From assembly GCA_029378245.1 (NCBI GenBank), contig JARKIF010000003.1, positions 2,790,001-2,854,000 on the forward strand: a DNA stretch of 64,000 nt, read 5' to 3'. Origin of the DNA: Roridomyces roridus (Eukaryota; Basidiomycota; Agaricomycetes; Agaricales; Mycenaceae). Of this stretch, positions 21,966-33,452 are shown piece by piece (the stretch's first letter is position 1; every line of letters begins with the position of its first letter). The notes beneath the pieces are model-generated. The model was not told where the DNA came from and did not search any database. It was given only the letters and a program-made list of their open reading frames with translations. Position numbers and translations under genes: made by a program.

Positions 21966-22216
21966 AGGGCTGCGGTTCTGGTTTCATGTCGCACATATAT
22001 CGTTTGGCATGGCAAGGGGTATGCACCGGAAGATGCCGAGACACAGCCTCATAGGTAGGGTAGGGTCCGGGGGTCCTTAACCCACTTTTCTGACTGTTGT
22101 TCAGAACCATTCAAAAACACTTTTGAGACACTCTTTGGAATTTTTCCATTTTTTGATGAGAACAGTGATACCATCAGGGAATTCTTGACCGCAGCCGCAG
22201 TTGCCGGTGGCTTTGA

Positions 22217-23142
22217 CAGCTAAATGCAAAATACTAGGCCATCACGACTCCAACAGCTGTGGAGCTCGAGTGATCCGGCCGAGCTACGTCATACGATCAA
22301 CATAGCACGGTCTCTCATTTACAACCACGACGATGCCTGCACACAACCAACCTGGAGGCGAAATGCCTCCATATCCTTACTACTACTACCCGTATCCACC
22401 TCCTTTCTACCACGGTGCGATGCAGCAACAGCAACAGCCCATCCAGCAACCGTAGCAACCGCCGCTCCCCGCGCATAGAACGCAGTTCCTCCTCGGCATG
22501 ACTGATAGACTCACACCGCCCGACGAACCATCCACGCAGCTTACCAACATGTCTAGCCCTGTCAAGGCTCTTGGTCTCCCCACTTGGACCATCCTCGGCG
22601 ATACGAGGTCCCCTTAGTCGTAGTAATTCTTCAGCGTTCGGCGGACGGTGCGAGCGCTGATTTCAGTCATTGCAGCGATGCCGCCGTTCTTCTCAATGGT
22701 CTTCTTGATGGTGGGGAGCAGGACCTTCTGCTGGGGATGCATGTATCGGAAGGGCATGGTCGTTCATTGAGGAGAGCAAGACGGAGCGTATGTTGATTGC
22801 ATGACGTAGTTCGGCCGGATCTGTTGGGAAATGAGCATTCGGCACATAGCCGCCTCGGCGATGCCTCGGGTATTTAGTAACCTTCGACTCACCTCGACTC
22901 AGAATTATGGAACACTTAGTAAGAATATTTCTCATATGACTCACGACTTGACTCACAGGATAGTATATATACGGTAGTTACAGAGGGAGTTCCTCACGAG
23001 CTTGTACCACCCGGCCTCACGGCCACCGTGTAAATCTTATTCTCATTAATTGGATATCAGTGTGAACGCACAAACTCCAACAGATCACTCGTAGCTCCAC
23101 AGCTGTTGGAGTCATGATGGCCTAGTATTTTGCATTTAGCTG
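22217..23142. mobile_element. Nested long inverted-repeat (DNA transposon) element
   Basis: The left repeat (22217-about 22303) begins CAGCTAAATGCAAAATACTA and runs through ACGTCATACGATCAACATA. The right repeat is its reverse complement but split in two: 22790-22821 and 23083-23142. Joined across the LTR insertion, the arms are about 85-90 bp. The interior minus strand holds a short frame (about 22614-22756) with RTVRRTLKNYY and MTEISA, suggestive of a helix-turn-helix remnant of a transposase. No target duplication could be assigned. Confidence 0.75.
22822..23082. mobile_element. Solo LTR (261 bp) inserted in a transposon arm
   Basis: The segment begins TGTTGG and ends CCAACA, the inverted TG...CA ends of LTR retrotransposons. 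GATC flanks both sides (22818-22821 and 23083-23086). It contains a TATA-like tract (GTATATATACGG near 22965) and AATCTTATTCTC near the 3' end. Removing it with one GATC copy restores the long inverted repeat of the host element, which independently proves the insertion. Superfamily is not determined; the 4-bp duplication slightly favours Ty3 over Ty1. Confidence 0.85.
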
Positions 23143-23735
23143 GAATTCGGCTCTGAATATGGGATCTAATGTCAGTTTGATGTCCTGTACCAGCCAGGCG
23201 GCTGATCAAGAGAATTTGTGATCGCCGAGTCACGTTTCTTCGCCATCAGTCACGTGAATTCCCTTATGGGGCTCGGCTAATAGGTAGGGAGGGGGTCCGA
23301 GGCCCTTAGTTCACTTTTCCGACCCTGTGTAGAATTTTTTAAGGGTGCCTACCCCTTGTGGCATGGCATGTTCGTTGGAAATGATGCGTGTTAGAATAAG
23401 CGGATTCCCGACGCCTGTATTTCGGAAGCTTATACTTACACAGATTACCTTGCGATGCGCACGACTACTCTCCCAAGAAAATCCCCAAAAGAAAACTTGC
23501 ATCAGTCGGCGCAGATCCAGAATGTTGTCCGATCCTCGAGCACGGCGGTCAAGGAACCCATAACCTTTTCATCCAGAAATCCTCAAACGTTGTTGGTCGA
23601 TCCTTGGCTAGTTGTCGCACACATCAGCCCTCTCATAATCAATCATATTGATTCCTTCAACCCGTAAGTATTGGTAGCTCAAGAAGACAAGAAATTGAAG
23701 TTCGAAACACCCAGTGAAACTCATCAACCTTGCCT

Positions 23736-25340
23736 TCACCGTCCCTTCCAAAAATCCTCAAAGTTCTCTTGTGAGCAGAAGATCTCAGCTAGTTCGCAGT
23801 AAGTCAGCGGGGCAATCGTCTCCCGAATTCCACTCACTAGCTTGGATTTTATTCTCTTGTTCCATCTCCTCTCCAGTGTCGAGCAACCGCCACCGGAACA
23901 TGAAATCATGCCCATCAAACCAGAGCACCCTCAGCGCCGGGCATCGTTCCCTGAGTTTATCCCGCATGGCGAGAAAGTCGGGTATGTTATCTGGTGAAGC
24001 AACCGGGGCATCTTCAAAGGCCTCGGACAAAAATTCGGAATCAAACTCCCATGAAATCGCAAGACGCCGGAGATTCGGCGGGAGGTGGGGAGCCGGTGTA
24101 TTTGCGAACGTGGAGAAGAAATTGGTCGCCTGGGGACACGATTTTCAGGTGAGTCATCTCCATGGACTCAAGATCAACACACCTTGGCGTTGAAACCATC
24201 CTCCACGTCGTCATCTTCCAAATCATAGAATATCTGAAGGCGGAGCTCGGTGAGCTCTGGCAAGAAGGTTGAGATGGTGTCGAGCGTTTGTTGGTCCAGG
24301 TTGGAGAGCCCCGCGTCCAGCGAGGTGATAGGTGTATATTCCTCGCGGAGCTGGGACGACAACTCGTCAGGCTTGCACCAGTGGATGGAAAGGCAGGTGA
24401 GTGTGGGCCTTGGAAGAAACATGTGCAACGGCGCGCAGCTTCCGCTGTACTCTTGCAACAGAGGCAATAGATCCGGAACACGCTGCAAAGGTGCATCGGT
24501 GGACTCGTACTCGAAGTCTCCCCATCCACTGAGGCAGACCTTGCGTACCGCCGGGAATTTCGACAAAGTGGTGAGATTCCGATTCATGGTGGAAAGGTTG
24601 ATGCTGAATCGCAAATCATGCACATTGGGGAACGCTGGGCCCTCCGAAATCGTGTATCCAGCGCCGCTCAAGCTGCTGCGCGTCAATTCCAATTCGTGAA
24701 GGTGCTCACGGTCAACGATTGAAAGCCATATAGTGCCCATTTCGTCCTCTTCCGCATCGACGTCCGCCCGATGAAGAAGCTTGGCTGTGCGTAATTGTAG
24801 ACTTGTGGTGTCGATGATCTCTCCAGGGACTATATCACAGCGTTCGGTCACGACCTCCCTCAGTAGCGGTAACTGGCAGAGGTTGGCGATTCCCGCTTGA
24901 GTGAAAAGCGCTTGATGCGCACGCAGCTTCTTGAGGCCGGTGAACTTTGCTAGGCGGTCCATAAACGAGACCATGAGGGTGTGAGGCGATTCGGTGGGCT
25001 CCGGCAGGACCGAGTCGGCTGCCGTCGTATGTAGCCGGGCCCCAAGTAGATCGATAGTACATTGCCTGACCAGCGGGGCAATGTGGTCGGATGACCAAAA
25101 TGCCAGGCGTTCCAGTGCTCTTTGAACTACCTCGGGATCAGGGAGAATGAGACGGTCCCCGAGTCCTAGCGGGTCGATATCACGAAAGTATGGATGAAAA
25201 ACCAGATGACTGAAAAGCAGTGGCCGGCATGTCGATCTGAACATGCGGTGGGTGGCATGGACGTGTTTGAGAGAATCCCGAGGAAGAAGCTCAAAAACTT
25301 CCAGCCACACCTCGTTGGGCACTCGTTCGTGAGACGACAT
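23736..25340 (-). CDS. F-box protein with LRR-like repeats (F-box2, left arm)
   Basis: MSSHERVPNEVWLEVFELLP followed by RDSLKHVHATHRMFRS and PLLFSHLVFH is the F-box. A leucine-rich body follows (LPLLREVVTERCDIV, LTCLSIHWC, LPELTELRLQIF). One intron splices NAK to ATNFFSTFANTPAPHLPPNL, and a second leads to the terminal exon with QENFEDFWKGR and a stop at 23736. It has no visible breaks and is very similar to F-box2' at 47541-49151. Its start codon is 67 bp from that of F-box3 on the opposite strand. Role: probable SCF substrate receptor, target unknown. Confidence 0.85.
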
Positions 25341-25407
25341 GGTGGCAAAGAGTCGGTTTGTCGTTGTTGATTATTTGATCCGCCAGCACTGCTTGCCCTC
25401 CACCACC
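25341..25407. promoter_or_regulatory. 67-bp divergent start region, F-box2 / F-box3
   Basis: The ATG of F-box2 (minus, 25340) and of F-box3 (plus, 25408) are only 67 bp apart. Both are preceded by the same CCACC context. Both core promoters and 5' UTRs must fit here or overlap the other gene. There is no recognisable TATA box. Confidence 0.55.
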
Positions 25408-26936
25408 ATGCCCTCCCGCGAACGGATACCGAACGAAATCTGGCTCGAAATATTCCGCTCCCTTCCTCGCCAGGCTCTCATGCGCGTCCACTCCACCCAC
25501 CGTCAATTCACCGCGATATCACGCCCACTACTTTTCACCCATTTCACATTCCACCCCTACCTTCTCGACATTCGAGGATACTTTTGCGCCGTCTTTTACG
25601 ACGACATCGACCTCGAAGTAGAACGGCTGAAGTTCTGGTCTTCGGAAGAGATCGCACCGCTGGTCCGGCAGTGTACCGTCGCTCCATTGGAATGTGACGA
25701 CATTGACGAAGATCGCGCGAGCCCACGCGAGTGTCCTTGTCAGGCTCCGAGGCCTACATTCTCAACTCCGAATTCGTTCGGCGAATCTCCAAATTCACTG
25801 GTCTGCGCAAACTTTCAGCAACCCAGCTCGACTTAGATTCAGCCGCCCTTGCCGACATATGCGCTCTTCCACTCTTGACCGACTTGTCCATCGTCGGCTG
25901 TGAGGTCGAAGACTGCGATATTTCCGACATGGAGCCTTTACTCCTACGCAGATTCTTCTTCCGAGGCTCAGCCGACCGGTGGATCCCACTCCTCGATACC
26001 GCATTCCTTCACGAGCTCGATTTAACCGGCCAACTTCTTCATAAAACGATATCAGCGGTCTCTTCATTTCCCCGCATCCATACTTTGACAGCTACTATCG
26101 ACCTTTCCACCGCTTCGGCTGCCGCGTTTTCCAAATTTCCGGCTGTCCGCATTCTCAAGCTTGAAAAGCAGAGGAGACGCAGGAGCCATCCCGAGCACAC
26201 CGCGTGCCCCAGCACATCGCACATTCTACCTCTTCTCAACACATACATCGGGCCTCACGAGTTATTGCCTCTGTTCCTCGAGAAACCTACACTCAAAAAC
26301 CTCATTCTGGATCGATGCCGTGCGGAGGAATTGTGTCTCGTGCTCTGCACAGAGGCTCCGCATATAACCTCTCTGCACGCGACCTTTGAACACATCGACT
26401 CCGCTACCTTCGAAACCATCTGCACCTCTTTCCCTGGTCTAGTGGACCTCTTCATCCAAAGACCAGAGTTTTACTTTCCTGAAGACCATGAGCGTTTCTA
26501 TCCCGAGGTGCGAAATATCCATTTTCTTCTTAGCCACTGAATAACAATGCCATTGTCAGCCTGCAGAGTTCTTCTCCACCCTCGCCGACAGCCCTCTGCC
26601 CAGGTCCCTTCAACGTCTCGCTATTGCACTCAAGTGGGGTGAGCTTGGGCATTTCGAACTTCATTCAGACGGCTCGCCGATCTCCGTGGAAGGGCGAAAA
26701 AAACTCACGGAGCGGTGTCCTGCCTTGACAAAGTTGCGGCTTGACGGGTATGATTTCCTGTATACGTGGCGAAGAGGAGCGGGGGGCGGGGGACTTGTGC
26801 AAGAGCAGAGCACGTTCGGTGAAGGCAAGTCGGAGTCGTGAGTTGCCGCGGAGTCGTATGCTAACTTCAATCAGACCATATCGAGCGTATGCAGATCGAG
26901 TTTGAGGCATTTTTTGCAGAGTTGAGCTCGAGTTGA
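25408..26936 (+). CDS. F-box protein with LRR-like repeats (F-box3, spacer)
   Basis: MPSRERIPNEIWLEIFRSLP followed by RQALMRVHSTHRQF and RPLLFTHFTFH is the F-box. After an intron the frame resumes at SGSEAYILNSEFVRRISKFT and runs through leucine-rich segments to RFYPE. A further intron leads to AEFFSTLADSPLPRSLQRLA, and RCPALTKLRLDGYDFLYTWR matches the other F-box copies. The last intron reads with a GC-AG donor (AG/GCAAGT near 26823). It yields DHIERMQIEFEAFFAELSSS and a stop at 26934-26936. Without it the protein would end a few residues later at KSES. This is the most divergent of the five F-box genes here. Confidence 0.78.
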
Positions 26937-26981
26937 CGGTCACGCGTCATTTTTGTTCTCTATCACTTCGAAATGTACAAG

Positions 26982-29567
26982 TTAGTTGGAATCTAAGCTA
27001 TCCGAATGTAAAGAGTCCAGTCCACGAAGAATTGCCCTCACGCGTGGCAAACTAGGCGAGTCGTCCAACTGAGAGAGGTAATCTGCATACCTTTTCAACG
27101 CCTTCCCAATCTTTCCGCGAGCCATACGGTCGTTCAACCAGAGATGCACCGAGCGGTCCAGTGGCGAGTAACCTGTATAAACATCGAAAATCGCGTTGAA
27201 AAGCAGCGCGTCGAGCAGTTCGCTCCGTGACTCTGGCTCATCTCCACTCCATAACCCAGCCAAACCATCAGCAATCCGATTTTGGTGCTTCTCGTGCACG
27301 CGCAGGCCTCTTGGCTCGAGCACGATATTCTTCGTGATGAATCTGATCGTGTCTGCAGCTTTGTAGGGTGTGGGCTGGAATTGGATTGCCTCCAAAAATT
27401 CGCCCAAGACGGCCATCATACCCTCCGAAACAAAATGACGTTGCGAGTCGGGGGAATCGGGGATGGGTATACTCGTCTCTTCTGACAAATAAGGAGAGGC
27501 GGGTAGGGTTGAAAAGACGTATACGAGGACGTTGAGGACATTAGCTTTGAGCATGGCGATGACGGACGTCGCAACGGGGGATGGGTCCTGGTCCTTGAGC
27601 TTGTCAAGGAGCGCATCAAGCACATACTCGTACGCCTCGCCGCGCCAAGCGTCCAGTGATATGACCCGCCAGAGATACGCGTCCCACAGGGCCATGCCGA
27701 CGCCCGGGCCCCCGAGGAGCAATCCAACCGCGTCATCCGACTTTCGAGCACACAGGTACTCGATAATCGCTTCGGGGACGATCACCGAGGCGCTACCATC
27801 GTCAGGGGGCTGCCACAGCGAACAAAAGGACAACACCATTCGGTCGAACCATTGGACGGAATCTACAAGCCGAATTTCCTTGTGAAATCCGACGCCGACG
27901 ATTTGCGATAAAGCGACCTGGAAATTTTGGTTCAAGCCAAAGAACGCAGTGGAGGAGTTGGAGCGTATGAGCGTCAAGGTCTCGTTGTACCGATACGGAG
28001 GGGAGCCCAGGTAAGTGGAGGCCACGAGGAATTTGACTAGAATTGAATGAACTTTCGTGTTGAGGATGTTGTGAATTTCCTTCACGAGTACTGGAATCAC
28101 CTCTGAGGAGGGAAAGGCTCCCAAATGGTACAATTGGTACGAGAGCACCGGATTGCGCGCGCTAAGCGGTCCCTGGTGGTCCAACAAATATGGGGTCACG
28201 GACTCCAGATGAGGAGCCAGGTCCACCTCCACCTCCAAGTCCCATGCGTCCAAAAAATCCACGAGTTTGGAGAGAAGACTCTTCATGGCCTGTTCAGAGA
28301 TGGAGTACTCTCCCATATCTGAGGCATTCTGCTCGAAAGCCTCCAGTCCCAAGAGCTGGATATCCACCAACGCCCCGACACTGCCGAGGGCCCACAAAGC
28401 CTTGTAGCACGTCACCCGCCTGCGTTTCGCGAGCTCCGGCTTCAACAAGCCGCTATCGCAACTCCGATGCAGCTCTACGAAACGGCGATGCAAGTCGAGG
28501 TCCGGATGCTGCATGAGATTCTTGATATGATTCCGATAGGACCATCGTGGATAATCTGGTCCCCACAGCACATCTGGTACAGCCTCAGCAAAGGGCTCAA
28601 ACTCGGTTTCGTCCGCGAGGGATTTCACCGTCCAGACGAGGGCCCGATAATCCCTGTCGGACGTCGCTTCGATGGCGGCTTGGGACATGGCTTGAGACAT
28701 GGTGGGCTCGGCGCTATCGTCCTCTTCCGCTGGGATGCGGGATCGTCGCCGACAAAGTCGTCTGGATAGACCCCAAAAAGCCTCGGAAAGCGGTGTCCGA
28801 TAAGGACAGTCGAGATAGTGCAACGGCAGGATGGTGAGCGTAGAATACACGACCGTGATGCAGGCCAGCATACAGGCGGCTACGGCAGCCATCGGAATGT
28901 TGATAGGGATTAAAAACGCGACGAGGCCGGCGAAGAAGAGAAATAGGGACGCATGCAGGAGGAGTGGGATGACATCCACGACCTTGTGCATGCTGAATTC
29001 CTTGAGGCCGTAGTATAGGAACGAAAAAATCCTCGCTCGAACGCCCGGCGCAGACCGCATGTCTGCTTTGTGAAGAAAGTCGCGTGCCCATTGCTCCACA
29101 AGCGTCGCGATGAGGGCACACGAGAGGCTGAAGCCTAGACTGATAAACCAAAATGTGTTGCAGACTAGGGATGTCGTGGGTGGACTGAAAGGCGGCAGTG
29201 GGGCAGGCAGCTGGGCTGTACTCCCATTCGCAGCAGCCGCAAGCTGCTGAGAAATTTGGGCAAGAAGCAGCACCGTGGCGTCTCCCGAGTCTGGAACCAG
29301 TGTCGGATAGCTTTCGATGATAAAAGCAGTCAAACTAGCGGAAAAGAGACCGGCCTAAGTCGGGTCACATTCCTTCCAATTCAAATGAATAAAAGGGCTT
29401 ACGAATATGAGAATCCCCTCCATGTCACTCTTCCAACTCTCCACCAACGACTTGTCGTACTTTTCCGCCTCGGAGACGTATACCGACCAAAGCTTCGCGG
29501 CGGCGGCTTCCCCGTTTGGGTCGATGTAGAATTCTGTAGGGAGTTCATTTCGACGACGGGAACCCAA
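26982..29567 (-). CDS. DUF6535-type four-pass membrane protein (intact copy)
   Basis: Exon 1 includes GEAAAAKLWSVYVSEAEKYD and KSLVESWKSDMEGILIF. A GTAAGC...TTAG intron leads to the 780-residue second exon, AGLFSASLTAFIIESYPTLV. Hydrophobic spans are LVCNTFWFISLGFSLSCALI, DVIPLLLHASLFLFFAGLVA and MAAVAACMLACITVVYSTLT. LVEQWARDFLHKADMRS and LDCPYRTPLSEAFW are conserved between copies. A long soluble helical region follows (RDYRALVWTVKSLADETEFE, PDVLWGP, RRRVTCYKALWALGS), ending RVRAILRGLDSLHSD. This is the only full-length undamaged DUF6535 copy in the window. The true first exon may lie upstream, because other copies begin MSDxxK or MTDS. Function is unknown. Confidence 0.82.
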
Positions 29568-29727
29568 GAGCCGACCAATAGGCTCCGAGCCTGTTCGCGC
29601 AGATGTCTATCACAGGCAATAAATCCCTTGGAAATTCGACTCGTTGTTTGTAAAAATTATAACATTTGGTCGTAGGCTTGTAACGCAGGCATTAGGCTAG
29701 TATTAAAACGAACGTGTGGGTTTGAGC

Positions 29728-30968
29728 TTAGAGACGCGACGGACGCAAAAGCCAGAGAACGCCCCCTATAAGGCAAAGGAGCGGATTGAAAAGCGGCGCG
29801 CCAGAGAAGGAGACAGCCCCGTTCTGGCCCGCCGTCGCCGAAGCTGAGGGCGCTGATCCAGACCCTGAAGCTGACGAGGCATTTCCACCAGCAGAGGAGG
29901 CCGCGTCACCCAACGTCCTCGGCGCATACTCACTCGGAACGCTCAAAACGACGCTGTCCAGATCTACATCCACTCCAGATTAGCCTCTCCCTGAAATTCA
30001 AGGGGGAAAAAAACGAACCAAAGTACGACTGATTAACCCCCGCGTTATTCGTCAACGTGAGGTTATGCAATCCACCATCCAAATTCGACGCAAAATACGC
30101 GAGCGTGGGCTGCTGCTGCTCGCACGTCATGCCAAAGGCGCCGCCGCACCCTGAAATGCCGTTAAACACCTGGGGCTCGCCGCCGTCCAGGACGACAGTG
30201 TACAGCCCGTGGTCGTTCTTCTTGTCGCCGAACATGTAGATCGCGGAGCCTGATGGGACCTTGAGGAAGAATGGGCGGGAAGTTGAAGCGGAAAAGGCCT
30301 CACCATGGAATGAAAAGGACACGCTGGCATTGTCCGCGTTGGTGTATGTGCTCCCGCCGCCACTAAAGTTGCCCGACTTGTTGGAGCCCCAGACGCCTTT
30401 GTACTTGAATGCAGAGTCCGTCTCCTCCAGCGTCTGGTTCTTCACAGTAGCCCTGCCAGTCGAAACTCAGACTAAGAAAGAATTTTGGATGACGAAGAGC
30501 AACGCACCCAGCAGGCCCCAACTGCACCGTCGTCCTCAAAAAATCAAACAAAAACTCGCCGCCGCCAGCATCCGCTCCTTGCTTGCCGAGATTCCGGAGC
30601 CTAAGGGTGTGGTCGGCGTACGAGAGATTATCCGCGCCATAAAGCATGTAGGGCGAGGCCGCGTCACTGGGGAGATACGCGCTCTTCGTCACGGACGACC
30701 CGTCAATCGTCACTTCGTACGAACCAAACGCAGGCCCCGCAGCGCCGAAGACGTAGATCGCAGGTCCAGTGAAGTTGAATTCCACAGTCGCGCCTGTAAC
30801 GTTGGTCGAATGGAAGGTGCCCAGGAGCCATTGACTCGTCTTGGGGTCATACGAAGCACTCGATGGGTCGGGGGTTTGCCACGCCCCTTGGTCCGCGTAC
30901 GAGAGGATGCTGTCGAAATCATCGGTGGTGACGTTGAAGTTGACTGCGGAGGCGTCCATTGTCGTCAA
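29728..30968 (-). CDS. Secreted or membrane-anchored protein with two beta-sandwich-like repeats
   Basis: The first half has VEFNFTGPAIYVFGAAGPAF followed by GSYEVTIDG and DHTLRLRNLG. The second half repeats the plan: VSFSFHGEAF, SAIYMFGDKKNDHGLYTVVL and GGLHNLTLTN. This is the galactose-binding-like layout common in basidiomycete surface proteins of unknown ligand. A Gly/Ser/Ala-rich linker precedes a hydrophobic tail (PLFNPLLCLIGGVLWLLRPS), which could be a membrane segment or GPI signal. Several NxS/T sites occur. No N-terminal signal peptide is visible in this start (MTTMDASAVNFNVTTDDFD), so an upstream exon is possible. Introns of 50-60 nt separate the repeats. Confidence 0.7.
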
Positions 30969-31108
30969 GTCGTCGTCGGTCGGGAATGAAAGGACTCGAG
31001 ATAAAAGGAGATGCGAGCAAGCAGTGTGTCAATTACGGTCACGCGTCAGCCAAACACCAAACGCGTTGCCCAATTCTCCCTATGTACATACAAAAAATAA
31101 TCATAAAT

Positions 31109-33341
31109 TTAAATCGGAAACTGCAGAGTAATCTGCGTAATAGCCTCCATCGCATCCTTCCTGTATGTGTCTTGCGAAATCTGAGTCGGGAACAACCCAT
31201 CAAGGAAAGTCATCATATTTGGATTCGCCACGCTCCACTTGGGCCAGTTGGGCACAGTGTGCCCGTTCGGGTCAAGGTTGTTGGAAAAGTTGATCACGGC
31301 GTCCCTAAGCTCGCCTGTGCCGTAGCTGTTGAGGATGTCGGTAAAGTGCGCAGACCCGAGGAAGGGGAGGGCTTTGAGGCGTTTGCTCACTGTTGAACTC
31401 CTCAATAAAAGTGGAAAATAGAAGTAGCGTAGACGTACGGAAAGCCCATTGATTCTGCTTGCCATTGAGCGCCTTCTGGAAGAACCGACGCGGGGCTTGG
31501 AAGACACCATCGCCCTGGAACGCAGCAATACGCTTGAACTGAGGCGTCAACACGTCGAGGATGCCGGTGTCGAACGGCGACCCAGCAGTCACATCGCTCG
31601 AATACAACTTGACCAGATTCGCAACCTGCGTCGAGTTGGCTTGAGGAATCCATACCGAGCTCACGTATTTCGTAAAATCGGCATCGGACGTGACGTTCAA
31701 AGTCGACAAGGAAAAGAGGGTCCCTTCATCATCCATCAGCATCATTCGAATGAAAACAAGAGAAGGAAAAAAACCTTCGTCATCACAATCCCCCGTCACG
31801 AAAGGCACATTCGATACCTTGCCCTGCTGAACAAGTGCCTGCGGGTTGGCCGTGAGGAACGTGCCGTCCTCGCGCGGCAGGAAGGCCAGAACTAATGACT
31901 GGTACGAGAAGATCCCCGGCGACGCATCTTGCGCCGCCTTGAACTGATCGTACGGAACAGTCCGCAAGCATGCCAGGGTGTCGGAGGCACCAGAGCAGCC
32001 GGTCTTTTGCACGATCGCATCGTAGTCTGGTTCAAAATATCAGTACTAGTGATGTAAGATGGGAGATTTAATACGCACACTTTTGTCCATTCTCGATGGG
32101 GCCGACAGGGATGGGCGACCCCGACTCCATGAACGCGCCGCGGAAGAGGCCTTGATTGTCGCCGTTGTTCGCGAGCATGTGCAGGGATACAGAGATGGCT
32201 CCGGCGGATTCACCCCAGCTGCAAGAAGCGGTTTGAACAAATTGAACGTTATTGAAAAGACGCAGACACACATGGTAACCTTGGTTGGATCGCCTCCAAA
32301 CGCGCCGATGTACTGCTGGATCCAACGAAGCGCTTGACGTTCTGAGGAAGAAGAATGAGTACAACAAACGAAAGAAGGAATAGAATGTAACACTCACGAT
32401 CCTGGAGTCCGAGATTCCCAACACCGGCCTCACGAATCTCCTTGCTAGCCAAGAACCCGAAAGCTGAACGACACATCAACACTACACTGCGTTGAACATT
32501 CAACTTACTCACCCGAGATGCGGTAGTTCATCGAGACGTAAATGACAGGCTCGCCGAGGTCGATGGAGCGCTGGACGATCGTCGTTCCATCGTACCTGCA
32601 CATCCATGCACTTAATAATGTTTGACGAGGAGAAAGCGGCGTTCACTCACATCGCGGGACTCCCCAACTCGAACCCACCGCCGAAAATCCACTACATTTC
32701 CTAAGTCAAACCACGGACTCATGCAAACACAACGACGCACCACAACGACAGGAAGCTTGGATGTCGCCTTCGCCGTGCTCGGCTTGATCACATTGAGCGT
32801 GAGGCCTACATCTCTTTTAATTTCCCTGCACGCAAAGAAAAGAAACAACGAATGAAAGAAACCCACAATCCTCTGCCGCAGGGAAAACCAACCCAAAGAT
32901 CGAGTTGGCGACATAGTCCACGACCTCCTGCGCCACCCCAGTGAGGATCGGGAGTTCGATTTCCTATCGTCATTTCAGCTCAACGATGAAAAAAGAAGAA
33001 AAAGAAAAACGTATCAACGCACCTGCTGAGGACACGCATCCCCAAACGAAGTCACAGTATACGACCCAGTGTACTTGTCCACCGGTTGAGGGAGCTGGAG
33101 ACGCAAATCGCCTACTCTATTCACCGGGACCGTCAGCCAGACAGAAGAACAGCCAAGTGAGTACTCACGGCGGCTTGGCAAACGGAATCCCCAAAAAGCT
33201 CTGCGTATTTGACCCCGCCTTGCCCGTGAACACCGCACTATCGAGCGTCACAGTAGGAGCGGCGAGTGCAGCTCCCTCTGCTCCATGCGTCTGAAGCAAC
33301 AGAAGCAAGGAGAGGGCGGCGGCAGAGAGCGGCGACAGCAT
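31109..33341 (-). CDS. Secreted type-B carboxylesterase/lipase
   Basis: [20 protein letters not shown] followed by AEGAALAAP is a signal peptide. [15 protein letters not shown] ([12 protein letters not shown]), [31 protein letters not shown] (oxyanion hole) and NYRIS precede [20 protein letters not shown]. The nucleophile motif is [25 protein letters not shown] and GSAHFTDIL supply the probable acidic residue and catalytic His. It ends ITLQFPI. About eight introns of 50-70 nt interrupt the gene. Length (about 540 residues) is family-like. The substrate cannot be told. A TATA box lies about 105 bp upstream. Confidence 0.88.
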
Positions 33342-33445
33342 CCTGAATCCGAATCCGACTTGTGCCTTGGGAGAGGGGAGGGGGGGAGCACGACGACCGA
33401 ACGTGTACGGATCGCAGCTTGCCTCCCCCGCCTCGTTTGGTTGCC

Positions 33446-33452
33446 CTTTATA
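33446..33452 (-). promoter_or_regulatory. TATA box of the carboxylesterase gene
   Basis: TATAAAG on the minus strand, about 105 bp upstream of the esterase ATG at 33341, within GTATAAAGGGC. Confidence 0.55.

Larger units (their letters stand above)
22013..23358. mobile_element. Non-autonomous hAT-like transposon with 8-bp target duplication
   Basis: The left end CAAGGGGTATGCACC and the reverse complement of the right end CAAGGGGTAGGCACC differ at one base. TGGCATGG flanks both sides (22005-22012 and 23359-23366), the 8-bp duplication of hAT elements, and CAAGGG is a typical hAT terminus. The right arm of the segmental duplication has the unoccupied site (reverse complement of about 49466-49490) with a single CGGCATGG between the same flanks. 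No transposase is present. Most of the interior is occupied by another element (22217-23142). Confidence 0.85.
15367..25340. repeat. Left arm of an inverted segmental duplication
   Basis: Gene order from the spacer outward is F-box2 (23736-25340), DUF4419 (20655-21965), F-box1 (18940-20502) and DUF6535 (15367-18707). The right arm (47541-57273) carries the same four families in the same order and mirror orientation. Non-genic DNA also matches: 23367-23563 corresponds to the reverse complement of 49279-49470. By eye, protein similarity is highest for F-box2 and DUF4419, lower for F-box1 and lowest for DUF6535. Confidence 0.85.

Noticed and set aside
22005..23366. Mutator element with 9-bp target duplication GGCATGGCA
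   Set aside because: Trimming to the inverted ends gives an exact 8-bp duplication and CAAGGG termini, which fits hAT better.
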